Assembly: GCF_918698245.1 (NCBI RefSeq)
Contig: NZ_CAKKMS010000003.1
Coordinates: forward strand, 806,001-870,000
From: Pedobacter sp. Bi126
GTDB taxonomy: Bacteria > Bacteroidota > Bacteroidia > Sphingobacteriales > Sphingobacteriaceae
Length of the DNA: 64,000 nucleotides
Direction: 5' to 3'
The position numbers and the translations under genes are program-made. The notes under the pieces were generated by a model. That model ran no database searches. It saw only the letters and a program-made list of their open reading frames with translations, and had not been told where the DNA came from. Positions 44,746 through 52,321 of this stretch are shown here, piece by piece; positions within the stretch are counted from its first letter, which is position 1; every line of letters begins with the position of its first letter.

Positions 44746-45078
44746 TTAAATGGTTTCATCTTTTACTGATGCATCAGGCGCATTTTCTTTGACCGATTCG
44801 ATGCCGCTATCTCTGGCATCAGCAGTAGTATACATTTGGCTGGTACCGATAATTTCGCCGTTGGCAGCTTTTAAATTGAAATAGTAGGCTCCGTTTTTGG
44901 CAATTTTTCTGTCGTACCTGGCATCTGTTGGCGCATTGGTTTTTACCGATTCGATACCTTTGTTGCAGCCAGCTTTTGTGGCGTAGCCCTCGCTGGTGAG
45001 GATAACCCTGCCGTTTGCTGCTTCGAGATTAAACTGGTATTCGCCGTTTGTTCTTTTGGTAATGATAAATTTTCCCAT
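44746..45078 (-). CDS. DUF1508 (YegP-type) protein with two repeats
   Basis: A 110-residue protein of two YegP-like repeats: GEYQFNLEAANGRVILTSEG then GIESVKTNAP, and AYYFNLKAANGEIIGTSQMY then GIESVKENAP. Each repeat is a small beta-sheet unit. Family members are short cytosolic proteins of unknown function. It heads an operon with the PD-(D/E)XK gene, under a promoter with the TTACGG palindrome. Confidence 0.92.
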   Translation of the reverse strand: MGKFIITKRTNGEYQFNLEAANGRVILTSEGYATKAGCNKGIESVKTNAPTDARYDRKIAKNGAYYFNLKAANGEIIGTSQMYTTADARDSGIESVKENAPDASVKDETI

Positions 45079-45097
45079 AGTTGTTTTTTAAGCTGTT

Positions 45098-45142
45098 CAA
45101 AAGTATGGGAGGGATATGGTGCATCCTTACGGGAAACCGTAG
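45098..45142 (-). promoter_or_regulatory. promoter and TTACGG palindrome of the DUF1508 operon
   Basis: TTACGGGAAACCGTAG (45127-45142, one mismatch in the outer base) is followed on the minus strand after exactly 21 bases by TACTTTTG (45098-45105), a TAnnTTTG box, then 19 bases to the ATG. Core and spacing equal those of the DUF4236 promoter. Confidence 0.7.
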
Positions 45143-45194
45143 GTTGGTTCATTAGTCAATTGGTTCAAGGTTAATCACTCTATACAATCGCCCG

Positions 45195-45245
45195 TTTTTA
45201 ACCACAAAGCGCACAGAGAGAAGGCACAAAGGTTGCAGAGCTGGG
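45195..45245 (-). repeat. dispersed intergenic repeat, copy A
   Basis: TTTTTAACCACAAAGCGCAC and the following GAGAGAAGGCACAAAGG are the reverse of repeats at 50314-50372, 52034-52080 and 52195-52254. No gene is seen in 45079-45302 apart from this and the promoter. Confidence 0.7.
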
Positions 45246-45302
45246 TGCTTAGCGGTGCGGAGATCAATCGACTCCCGACTATGGACTGAAGACTAACCTA
45301 AG

Positions 45303-45968
45303 CTAAATCACCTTATTTGCGATGCAATAAGCAATTAGCTGACCATTATTTGAAATATTGAGCGCGGTTTTAATATAATTTATCCGTTTTTCGATGCTGC
45401 TCAAGCCAGACGGTTCCATATTTTTTTGTTTCAAAATGCCCGACATTTCTTTTTGGGTTTTTCCATCTAAAATGAGCGAAACGATTGTTTTATCATAGGG
45501 CGTAAAATCGTGCAGGTATTCTTCTTTTTGCCTCAGGTTGGGCGAATGGTATTTCTTGTTTTTATAAATGCTTTCTAAAGCCAGTTTAAGATCTTTTGCA
45601 TCATGGCGGGCTTTAGGTACATAAGCATCGATATTTAATTCTTTAAACAGTGTATTCGCGATTAGTGCCCTGTTTTCTATCGAAAATACCAGCACTTTTA
45701 AATCTGGCTGTATTTCTTTTAAAGCTTTGATCAGTTCTCTACCTCCTGCTATTTTTTGTTTCGGATAGTCTTCATCAAAAGAAAGGTCGGTAATGATCAG
45801 TTCATAAGGATCGCCATCGCGCAGTGCTTTCTGTACGCGTGTAAATGCATCATCACAATAAAACACATAATCTTTATCTGCTATGGTAATGCCAAGATCT
45901 GTAAGGGCGCTACGGAGCGATTTGCTAACAATTTCATGATCTTCGGCGATGAGTACGTTTTTGAACAT
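45303..45968 (-). CDS. response regulator with LuxR-like HTH
   Basis: The ATG at 45968 gives MFKNVLIAEDHEIVSKSLRS, the regular beginning of a receiver domain; the open extension upstream lies in the kinase gene. Asp61 in LIITDLSF is the phosphorylation site, with the acidic pair Glu-Asp at 9-10. The C-terminal 60 residues (ILDGKTQKEMSGILKQ, SIEKRINYIKTALNISNNGQ) form a NarL/LuxR-type HTH. The 221-residue protein starts 10 bases after the histidine kinase gene. It is the best candidate for binding the TTACGG palindromes around it, which is inference. Confidence 0.9.
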   Translation of the reverse strand: MFKNVLIAEDHEIVSKSLRSALTDLGITIADKDYVFYCDDAFTRVQKALRDGDPYELIITDLSFDEDYPKQKIAGGRELIKALKEIQPDLKVLVFSIENRALIANTLFKELNIDAYVPKARHDAKDLKLALESIYKNKKYHSPNLRQKEEYLHDFTPYDKTIVSLILDGKTQKEMSGILKQKNMEPSGLSSIEKRINYIKTALNISNNGQLIAYCIANKVI

Positions 45969-45978
45969 ATTTATATTT

Positions 45979-47646
45979 TTATAAGGTTGGAAATGAAAAT
46001 TCAACACGAAGCCCTTCATCAGGCTTGGTATCAAAAGTAATATGGCCCGAAATACTTTCTATACGGGTTTCCGTATTCCTTAATCCATTTTTAGGTGTTA
46101 AAAACTCCATTCCTTTTCCATTATCTACATATAAAATAGTTATACGATCATTTTCACGCTTAAAATTTATGGTAACGGTATCTGCCCCACTATGTTTTTT
46201 CATATTGGTCATCAGTTCCTGCAAAATGCAAAACACTTCGGCTTTAGTATCATCATTAATAGCTTCCCAAAGTTTTTCGCCGCCACCTTCAAGGGTTATG
46301 TTAGTTTCCGCCGAGGCATAAGCGTATAACATTTTCGACAGGTCAATCGAAAAGCTTTCTTCGTTGTTAATGTCTTTGCTATCGTAAGAAAGATCTCTCG
46401 ATATTTTATAGATTACATCAAGTTTGTCGGCAAGATCATTCTTATCTATTTCGGCTGTGTTCTCTACCTCCGACATTACCTGGTATACCCTATTGGCTAC
46501 ACGGTCGTGAATTTTTTTTACATATTTGAGCTCTGTTTTTTTAACTTCTATTTCTTTTTCCTGCCTTAGGTTTTTCTGCCTTCTTTGGTATAAGAAATAA
46601 CCCAGTATTAAACAGAGTGCCAAAGTGCCAATCCCTATATTTCTTAGGAGTATATCTTTTTGTTTTTGGATATTCTCTGCTTTAGCCTTCAGAAAATCGG
46701 CCTTGCTTTTTTCCGTTTCGTAACGGATGAGGGCAAATTGATTTTTGGCGGCGTTGCGGGCCGTTTGCAAGCTGTCGTCTAGGTTTTTATAAATATTGAA
46801 ATATTGTTTTGTTTCTTTTACTGGGCTTAATTTTATAATTTTTAGTAACGCTTGCAATTGATCATCAGGGCTTTTTAGTTTTTTAGCACCTTCATACATT
46901 TTGTGTGCATAAAATAAGGCTGTATCTGGTTGGCTTAGGGTGTGGTAGTCGGCTAAATGCGCGAAACTGGCGTTCTGTCCCCAAAGATCATGATCTCTTA
47001 GGCGAATATGTAATGCTGCTAAAAGTTCGGGTTTGGCATTATAGTGAGGATTTTGCTTCCATTTGTTAAAGGCATAATTGGATAATGTTCTTGCGAAATT
47101 TTCATCGCTCATCTTCTTTTTTAAAATGCTGCTAAAGAGTGCCAATGCTTTTTGATAGGCACCAATTTTACCATAGGCATTTGCAATGCTATTCTTAGTT
47201 ACGAGTACTGATATGCTATCTTGTGCATAAGTTATTGATTGGTTATAGAATATAATGGCTTGCGAATAGTTTTTTAAGTTGGAAGACGCTACGCCAAGCT
47301 CGTGAAAGGTAGATTCTAAATATACAAACTGCTCTTTTTTGTCCTTATTGAAATAAGTTAATGCTTCGGTCGAAATTTCCTGACCGCCAAAATAATCTCC
47401 TTTGTCAATAGAGGTTATGGCCATATTTACCAGGCACTTTGCGACACCTAAACTATCTTTTTGTTTTAAGAAAACGTCTTTAGCCTTGTTAAAATATATA
47501 AAGGAACTATCAGGTACTTTCTTTTCCCTAAATTCGAATGCCTTATCATAATCTGGATTGATTGTTTTTTTTTCTTTTGTTGCTTTCTGTTCCGAACAAG
47601 AGAGAAAAAACAATATTGAGAAGAGCGTAAAATAGTAATATTTCAA
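45979..47646 (-). CDS. sensor histidine kinase with TPR sensor region
   Basis: A 555-residue protein. It begins with a lipobox-like MKYYYFTLFSILFFLSCS, followed by TPR-like repeats (about 30-310, for example YFNKAKDVFLKQKDSLGVAK), a membrane helix (IGIGTLALCLILGYFLY, about 335), a coiled segment, a HisKA_3-like dimerisation part with KKIHDRVANRVYQVMSEVEN (His in the H-box) and an ATPase domain with ELMTNMKKHS (N box) and DNGKGMEF (G1 box). This is the usual TPR-type kinase partnered to NarL regulators in Bacteroidota. It phosphorylates the regulator encoded 10 bases downstream. Stimulus is unknown. Confidence 0.93.
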   Translation of the reverse strand: MKYYYFTLFSILFFLSCSEQKATKEKKTINPDYDKAFEFREKKVPDSSFIYFNKAKDVFLKQKDSLGVAKCLVNMAITSIDKGDYFGGQEISTEALTYFNKDKKEQFVYLESTFHELGVASSNLKNYSQAIIFYNQSITYAQDSISVLVTKNSIANAYGKIGAYQKALALFSSILKKKMSDENFARTLSNYAFNKWKQNPHYNAKPELLAALHIRLRDHDLWGQNASFAHLADYHTLSQPDTALFYAHKMYEGAKKLKSPDDQLQALLKIIKLSPVKETKQYFNIYKNLDDSLQTARNAAKNQFALIRYETEKSKADFLKAKAENIQKQKDILLRNIGIGTLALCLILGYFLYQRRQKNLRQEKEIEVKKTELKYVKKIHDRVANRVYQVMSEVENTAEIDKNDLADKLDVIYKISRDLSYDSKDINNEESFSIDLSKMLYAYASAETNITLEGGGEKLWEAINDDTKAEVFCILQELMTNMKKHSGADTVTINFKRENDRITILYVDNGKGMEFLTPKNGLRNTETRIESISGHITFDTKPDEGLRVEFSFPTL

Positions 47647-47675
47647 GGTTTTTGTTTTTTACCCTAAATTATGAA

Positions 47676-47691
47676 AATAATCATGATTATT
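47676..47691. promoter_or_regulatory. perfect 16-base palindrome upstream of the histidine kinase gene
   Basis: AATAATCATGATTATT, 30 bases before the ATG at 47646. It is unlike the TTACGG palindromes. It could be an operator for autoregulation or chance in AT-rich DNA. Confidence 0.35.
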
Positions 47692-47734
47692 CTGAATTTG
47701 AGATAAACAATCAAGATGGCGGTGTTAAAAGAAA

Positions 47735-47762
47735 AAAGACGGCATTGCTGCCGCCTTTTTAT
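47735..47762 (-). terminator. terminator of the small gene at 47771
   Basis: AAAAAGACGGCATTGCTGCC and GCCTTTTT form a stem with a short loop; on the minus strand it follows the stop codon at 47771 by some ten bases and ends in a T run, which confirms that the small gene is a minus-strand unit. Confidence 0.75.
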
Positions 47763-47770
47763 CAACTGTA

Positions 47771-47980
47771 CTAATCACCTATTTTGGGTGGTGGCAAGTG
47801 GCCATTTTCGCCACCCGTATCTCCACCAGTTTCTCCTGTGCCGTCGCCTGGGGTACCAGGATTGGTCGGATCAGTATCGGCAGTATTTACGGTTGTACCG
47901 CTGTTAGGGTTACAATTGTTATTTGTATTTGCAGGCGTTGCCAATCCCAATAGGATCGCAATAAATAAAGGAATGAACAT
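47771..47980 (-). CDS. very small secreted Thr/Gly/Pro-rich protein
   Basis: 69 residues: a short hydrophobic N-terminus (MFIPLFIAILLGLATPA) and a low-complexity tail rich in Asn, Thr, Gly and Pro (DPTNPGTPGDGTGETGGDTG), ending PPPKIGD. The terminator right after it supports a real gene. Family and function are unknown; the tail could be a linker-like surface peptide. Confidence 0.55.
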   Translation of the reverse strand: MFIPLFIAILLGLATPANTNNNCNPNSGTTVNTADTDPTNPGTPGDGTGETGGDTGGENGHLPPPKIGD

Positions 47981-48018
47981 TTTGTCAAAAATTTAGAAAT
48001 CGAATACTAGGCAGAGTA

Positions 48019-48037
48019 CCCGCGAACCATTCGCGGG
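48019..48037. repeat. 8-bp perfect hairpin CCCGCGAA-CCA-TTCGCGGG
   Basis: It stands 40 bases upstream of the start of the small minus-strand gene and has only a broken pyrimidine tail (CCTTTCT), so I do not call it a terminator. The remainder of 47981-48345 holds the promoter of the next gene. Confidence 0.6.
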
Positions 48038-48283
48038 CCTTTCTACGGTTTGTATCAGAAGGCCTTCTGAAATTTTTGGGAAGTGATGAGTGTCTGTCGC
48101 GGGAGCCAATAACTGCTTCCCAAACCGGCTATTCACAACCGCGATTTCTACTCTTTTATTAATCAGTTTTTTAAATTAGCTTTGATAATGAATCGCCGCC
48201 TGTGCTGATCAACGATACAAATATGGGGGCTTCAAATCGCTAGTTATCAAAAGATTCCGTTCGTTCCTGTCATTCCGTTAGAA

Positions 48284-48327
48284 TTCCGGTTAACCGTAAA
48301 AATTCCGGAAATTCCACCCTATTTTTA
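48284..48327 (+). promoter_or_regulatory. promoter and TTACGG-type palindrome of the 48346 operon
   Basis: TTCCGGTTAACCGTAA (48284-48299, one mismatch in the left arm; centre TTAA) is followed after 20 bases by TATTTTTA (48320-48327), one base off TAnnTTTG. The ATG is 18 bases further. The organisation is the same as in the DUF4236 and DUF1508 promoters, but on the opposite strand. Confidence 0.6.
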
Positions 48328-48345
48328 CGCTAAATTTTTATAGAA

Positions 48346-49029
48346 ATGTTTGAGGAGTATAAAAAAGACCTATTAAAATTCTTTCAGATCAAGAAAGAAA
48401 ATCATCTTCTTGCTGAGAATTTGGAATCTCTTGGGCGGGAAAAATTAAAGAAAGAATGTATTAGGATATTTAGACTAAAAAATACTCAAAAGGATAAAGA
48501 TTTTGTCCGATCAGTGTTTGATCCTACAAATGAATATGAGGATCAAATGAGAAGCATTGAAAAATTTGACTTGGATAAGTTTAGGCCTTTAATAAGTTTT
48601 TTAACAGAAAAAGTAAAAACGATTAGAGACGATAAACTCGTTAAGCTTTTTGCATGGTTAATAGATTTTCCTGCTAATGAAGAATGGAGAGAACTTAGTG
48701 ATGAGGAAAAAAAACGTGTCTTTGAGGATGCAACGAGGAAAAAGAAAATAACTAGAAAAACTGGTGGAGGTAAAACGACAGGCCCTAAGATTGGTCGATC
48801 TGGAACAAGACTAATCCCCCACACCTATATTGTGATTACATGTATTCTTTTGCTCTCTATCGGCAGCATCTCTTTTCTGGCCTGGGAGCGCATGGCTACA
48901 AGTGTTAGGATGCCTAAAGCAGGTGAAACCTTTATGTATTGGGATGGCGATCATTACGAGCCCGTTAAAGATGGTGAACAAAAAGCTGGTGTTACGATCA
49001 TCCCATTAAATCTTAAAATACTGAAATAG
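48346..49029 (+). CDS. single-pass membrane protein of unknown function
   Basis: A 227-residue protein without signal peptide: a charged helical N-terminal half (1-150, EEYKKDLLKFFQIKKENHLL), a basic Gly-rich linker (KKKITRKTGGGKTTGPKIG), one membrane helix (about 163-182, VITCILLLSIGSISFLAW), and a short outer part with ETFMYWDGDHYEPVKDGEQK. The Y-W-x-G-x-x-Y-x-P-V piece recurs, to my memory, at the end of other bacteroidete membrane proteins. The next gene, also encoding a one-helix protein, follows after 27 bases. Confidence 0.7.
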   Translation: MFEEYKKDLLKFFQIKKENHLLAENLESLGREKLKKECIRIFRLKNTQKDKDFVRSVFDPTNEYEDQMRSIEKFDLDKFRPLISFLTEKVKTIRDDKLVKLFAWLIDFPANEEWRELSDEEKKRVFEDATRKKKITRKTGGGKTTGPKIGRSGTRLIPHTYIVITCILLLSIGSISFLAWERMATSVRMPKAGETFMYWDGDHYEPVKDGEQKAGVTIIPLNLKILK

Positions 49030-49056
49030 CAAAGAAAAATTAATCTGCCTGATACC

Positions 49057-49371
49057 ATGACTACTTATTCCTTAGGTAAAGTGTGGTATAAGGGCTATAA
49101 AGACAACCACGAATATTTTACTGCGGCCGGCTCGTATCCACCAGATACGCTTAGAACATTAAAAAAACTTTCGCCTGATATATTAAAGTACCATACTTCT
49201 AATTACAGGTATATGCTTACCCGATTAGTATGGTTTATATGTGCAGCGTTTTTTGTAGGACTTTGTGGTTATGGAGCAAGCACGTTAAAGAAAGAAGTTA
49301 AACAGCCCGTGGATGAAGGGGAGACTGGTAATGCTGCAAATTTTTCCGAAGCCCAATTCGCCCAACAATAG
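49057..49371 (+). CDS. small single-pass membrane protein
   Basis: 104 residues: a soluble N-terminal part (TTYSLGKVWYKGYKDNHEYF), a helix at about 50-72 (LTRLVWFICAAFFVGLCGYG) and an acidic tail. It follows the gene at 48346 closely and probably acts with it. No family is recognised. Confidence 0.65.
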   Translation: MTTYSLGKVWYKGYKDNHEYFTAAGSYPPDTLRTLKKLSPDILKYHTSNYRYMLTRLVWFICAAFFVGLCGYGASTLKKEVKQPVDEGETGNAANFSEAQFAQQ

Positions 49372-49462
49372 CTTAATCTATTATTGGACTATTAGATGCA
49401 TTTAGCGACTAAGCAATGTTTTAACCCAAATGCATCGCACCTGGATTAACCCATTACTTATT

Positions 49463-50014
49463 TTATTGGCCCCAGTTTACCTGAATGTTATTTTTTTGGG
49501 CGTAAGCTTTACCTTTTTCCATTAAGGCATTAAAGTTTTGCTCAAAGCGAGCGCCATATTTCTGGTCGATGCTGTTAATGATTTCATCTTTGGCACTTTG
49601 GCTGCCTTTGCTGTCGCACAGTTTGGCGTAAGCCAGGTATTCGTTTTTATAAACGGGGATGACCAGTTCGTATAATTGCTGCGAAAGGGCCTTAATTTCT
49701 TTTTCTTCATCGCCAGAGGTGGAAAGCTTTTTTACCTTTTCGAGCGATTGCTCGAGGTATAATATTTTGTTGTTGAGGTTGGTGGCGGCTTCATTGCCTT
49801 TCTTTTTATTGGATGGGATATCGGAATATTCTTTGGTTTCATCGTTGATGTGGCGGGCCAGATCGGCGCTGGCAAAATCGTTGATCATGTTGGTGTTTAA
49901 GATCGTAATGTCGAAAAAATGTGCTGGTGTTTCAGAACAGGCCGAGAGCAAAAGGCTAAGCAGGATTAAAAGGGATACGAATGGTTTTGACGATAGCGCT
50001 GGTAATTTGTTCAT
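49463..50014 (-). CDS. helical lipoprotein of unknown function
   Basis: A 183-residue protein with lipobox LLSACSE (Cys26). The mature part is nearly all helical with a coiled pattern (NNKILYLEQSLEKVKKLSTS, KALSQQLYELVIPVYKNEY) and ends QVNWGQ. It fits small bacteroidete envelope lipoproteins of unknown role. It is a single gene, convergent with the operon at 48346. Confidence 0.72.
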   Translation of the reverse strand: MNKLPALSSKPFVSLLILLSLLLSACSETPAHFFDITILNTNMINDFASADLARHINDETKEYSDIPSNKKKGNEAATNLNNKILYLEQSLEKVKKLSTSGDEEKEIKALSQQLYELVIPVYKNEYLAYAKLCDSKGSQSAKDEIINSIDQKYGARFEQNFNALMEKGKAYAQKNNIQVNWGQ

Positions 50015-50628
50015 GATCTAATATAGGGTTTCCTTGTCAAATTTGTTTTGGGGAGGAGCAAAGATTGAGCCGAGTTTTTTAGTCCAAAGTCGTGAGTCCG
50101 GAGTCGCTCAACGCATCATCATGAATTAACGAAATCAGTGGGCTTTTTTTGCCACGGAAACATGGAAGGCACGGAATCTTTGAGCGAACTTGTACTGAAT
50201 TGGGAGGGAAGTGAAAATCGTTTAATTTGAACCACATAAGACATAAAAGGTTCATATAAGCACAATAGCCTTACATGTTCTTCAATGTCTTATGGTGAAA
50301 ACTTTACACCCCCAACTTTGCGGCCTTTGCGCCTTCTCTCTGTGCGCTTTGTGGTTAAAAATATGGAAAATGTAAGATGGATTATGAAAACAGTCGGGCG
50401 TTTGGCGGGGAGCGGTTAGCGCTGATTAAAAAATGCTGAAGCTATATGGCCAAATAATATAGAATGGGATACTCGGTTTGGTCTACAATTGACCGAATAA
50501 ACCAACCATAATATAACCAACATGGTATTGATAATGAAATACTTAATATGTAGATTTAGTTTTATTTTATGACCTGCTTTAGCTTACATCAATATTCTTG
50601 TTATTGAGTTAAAACCAAAAGACCCATT
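50015..50628. other. 614-base intergenic region with repeats
   Basis: No gene is seen. It contains a short AGTCCAAAGTCGTGAGTCCG-type repeat (about 50083-50110, compare 45269 and 59090), an inverted repeat CATAAGACAT (50235-50244) / ATGTCTTATG (50285-50294), and copy B of the dispersed repeat (50314-50372). The promoter of the gene at 50629 is probably near 50570 but has no clear box. Confidence 0.6.
50314..50372 (+). repeat. dispersed intergenic repeat, copy B
   Basis: ACTTTGCGGCCTTTGCGCCT, then TCTGTGCGCTTTGTGGTTAA and AAATATGGAAAATG. The 3' half is nearly the same as copy D at 52195-52254. Confidence 0.75.
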
Positions 50629-50985
50629 ATGAAAGAATCAGCATTAACGGAAAAGAAAAGGCGTTTTATTAAGCGCACTTATTTCGGTGTATCAGACAAT
50701 CCGCTTGATGATGTAAATCCATTTGATGCCTGGGATGAATTTTTAGCGGCCAAGGTAAAGGATATGAATTGGGGGATAGATCCTGATGCCATTAAAAGGT
50801 CAAAAATCAGGTTTGCCTATAATTTTAACCAGATTTTAACGTATTATAATGTTTCGCTGGCGCTTGAAGATATCCTGGTCGACCTGGATAAGGATACACA
50901 GACCAACGAAGCGATGATAAACACCTGGGCTGATAAGGCCGTTTTTCCCAGTGATAAGACTGGCACTAAAGCGATAGGAAAATGA
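50629..50985 (+). CDS. small cytosolic protein of unknown function
   Basis: 118 residues without signal or membrane helix: MKESALTEKKRRFIKRTYFG, then NPFDAWDEFLAAKVKDMNWG and a helical end with a Lys-rich tail. The gene overlaps the next by four bases (ATGA), so the products are made together. No family is recognised. Confidence 0.65.
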   Translation: MKESALTEKKRRFIKRTYFGVSDNPLDDVNPFDAWDEFLAAKVKDMNWGIDPDAIKRSKIRFAYNFNQILTYYNVSLALEDILVDLDKDTQTNEAMINTWADKAVFPSDKTGTKAIGK

Positions 50986-52004
50986 AAAGGGCGCTATTAT
51001 TGATCTCTTGCCTGGGTTTTGGAAGCCTGGCAGCTGCCCAAACAACTGGTGCCGATACCACAGCAAAAAAAAGTATGGTGGAAGCGTCGGCTTCGTTTAA
51101 AGTGTTCGATAAATACGGGCTAAAGGTTGACCTTAAATTTATCGATCCGGAAAAAGGATCATTCGGGATCGATTATCAGTTTCAACTGGATAAAAAACTA
51201 TTGGGCAAGGATCCGGCTAAAATCAATAAACTTAACCTATCATTAGGCAGTAGGGGTTTTGTAACCGTTGCTGAGGATAAAAACAAAAACAGCAGCCTGA
51301 TTTCGGAAATTAAATTGGAGGGGCAACCCCTGTTCCATGTAAAAGGCAAAGACCTTGGGCCGCGTAGCACTATAGATGCGCTGGCAGATGATGACCCGGA
51401 GCTACCTCCCGGAAAAGACCCTCTTGTTCAACAGATACGTGATCAGGCTGCACAGGTAGCTTCGCCCTTGTGGCTATCGTTTAACCTGCATGCGAAACAT
51501 GAAACCACGCAGGATTTCAGGAATTACGATTTTGCATTTGGCCCGCAGCTTTCTGTTTCTACTTCTTACCTGAGTTCGATCCTCGATTTTCCGTTTGGTT
51601 TGTTAAGGGCGGCAAAAAATAACAACCCCAGGCAGTTGGATTTATCTGTTGGTTATGATTATGTAACCGGCGCGAATAAAACCAGCCTTGCTCCTTTGCT
51701 TGAAGATTCGAAATTTATGAACAGGTTAAACCTTAAAGCTGAATGGGAAACGGGTATACTTTCTGGAAATGAGCGGATCGCTTTTTTATTCGATTCGTAT
51801 TACGACCTCGACCGTAATTTATTGTTGAAAGACGCAGGTAAAGACTGGAATTACTTTTACATGATCAGGATAGAAAAGCTGCTTAAAATTAATTTAGGTC
51901 CGGGCACCAAAACCAGGGTTGCGATCAAGTATACTGCAGGTGAGCTTCCACCAAATTTCGATAAAGGTTTTGTTCTTGGCGGAGGTTTCTCTATCGATTT
52001 TTAG
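50982..52004 (+). CDS. outer-membrane beta-barrel-like protein
   Basis: A 340-residue protein with signal peptide 1-20 (MKRALLLISCLGFGSLAAAQ). It has alternating strands (YGLKVDLKFIDPEKGSFGID, LSFNLHAKHE, LDLSVGYDYVTG, LNLKAEWETG) and ends GFVLGGGFSIDF with a C-terminal Phe, the mark of an outer-membrane barrel. The middle (about 125-165) is Pro/Asp-rich and may be a plug or loop. Together with the small cytosolic partner upstream it forms a two-gene operon. Function is unknown. Confidence 0.7.
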   Translation: MKRALLLISCLGFGSLAAAQTTGADTTAKKSMVEASASFKVFDKYGLKVDLKFIDPEKGSFGIDYQFQLDKKLLGKDPAKINKLNLSLGSRGFVTVAEDKNKNSSLISEIKLEGQPLFHVKGKDLGPRSTIDALADDDPELPPGKDPLVQQIRDQAAQVASPLWLSFNLHAKHETTQDFRNYDFAFGPQLSVSTSYLSSILDFPFGLLRAAKNNNPRQLDLSVGYDYVTGANKTSLAPLLEDSKFMNRLNLKAEWETGILSGNERIAFLFDSYYDLDRNLLLKDAGKDWNYFYMIRIEKLLKINLGPGTKTRVAIKYTAGELPPNFDKGFVLGGGFSIDF

Positions 52005-52033
52005 TGAAATGCCTTAAAAGAGCTATGCGCCAG

Positions 52034-52254
52034 TTCTGTCTCCTTTGTGCCTTCTCTTTTCCCTCTGCGGTTAAAAATTAGTTCTAGTTTAAAGATCTCT
52101 CCGCTCCGCGTTGCTTCGGAGATGACGACTTTTCTATTGGAACCTGGCAATGGTAGTGTAATAGAAGAGACTTATATATTAAAAAACTTTACTCTCAGCT
52201 CTGCGGCCTCTGTGTCTTTTCTTTGTGCCCTCTGTGGTTAAAAATATGGAAAAT
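52034..52254 (+). repeat. dispersed intergenic repeats, copies C and D with a second repeat type between
   Basis: Copy C is 52034-52080 (CTGTCTCCTTTGTGCCTTCT ... GCGGTTAAAAATTA) and copy D 52195-52254 (CTGCGGCCTCTGTGTCTTTT ... TCTGTGGTTAAAAATATGG). Between them, 52093-52135 (AGATCTCTCCGCTCCGCGTT ... GGAGATGACGA) belongs to the GTCAT...GGAGA repeat type found at 62261. The apparent 64-codon frame across this stretch is a by-product. The whole gap 52005-52321 is repeats. Confidence 0.65.
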
Positions 52255-52321
52255 GATGATGGATGGAATTTTTAGGCCGAAATCTGAAGCCAAATGACCC
52301 AATGACTGAGGAACAACTGGA

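Noticed and set aside
52047..52241. 64-codon + frame in the gap after the outer-membrane protein
   Set aside because: It is made of dispersed intergenic repeats.
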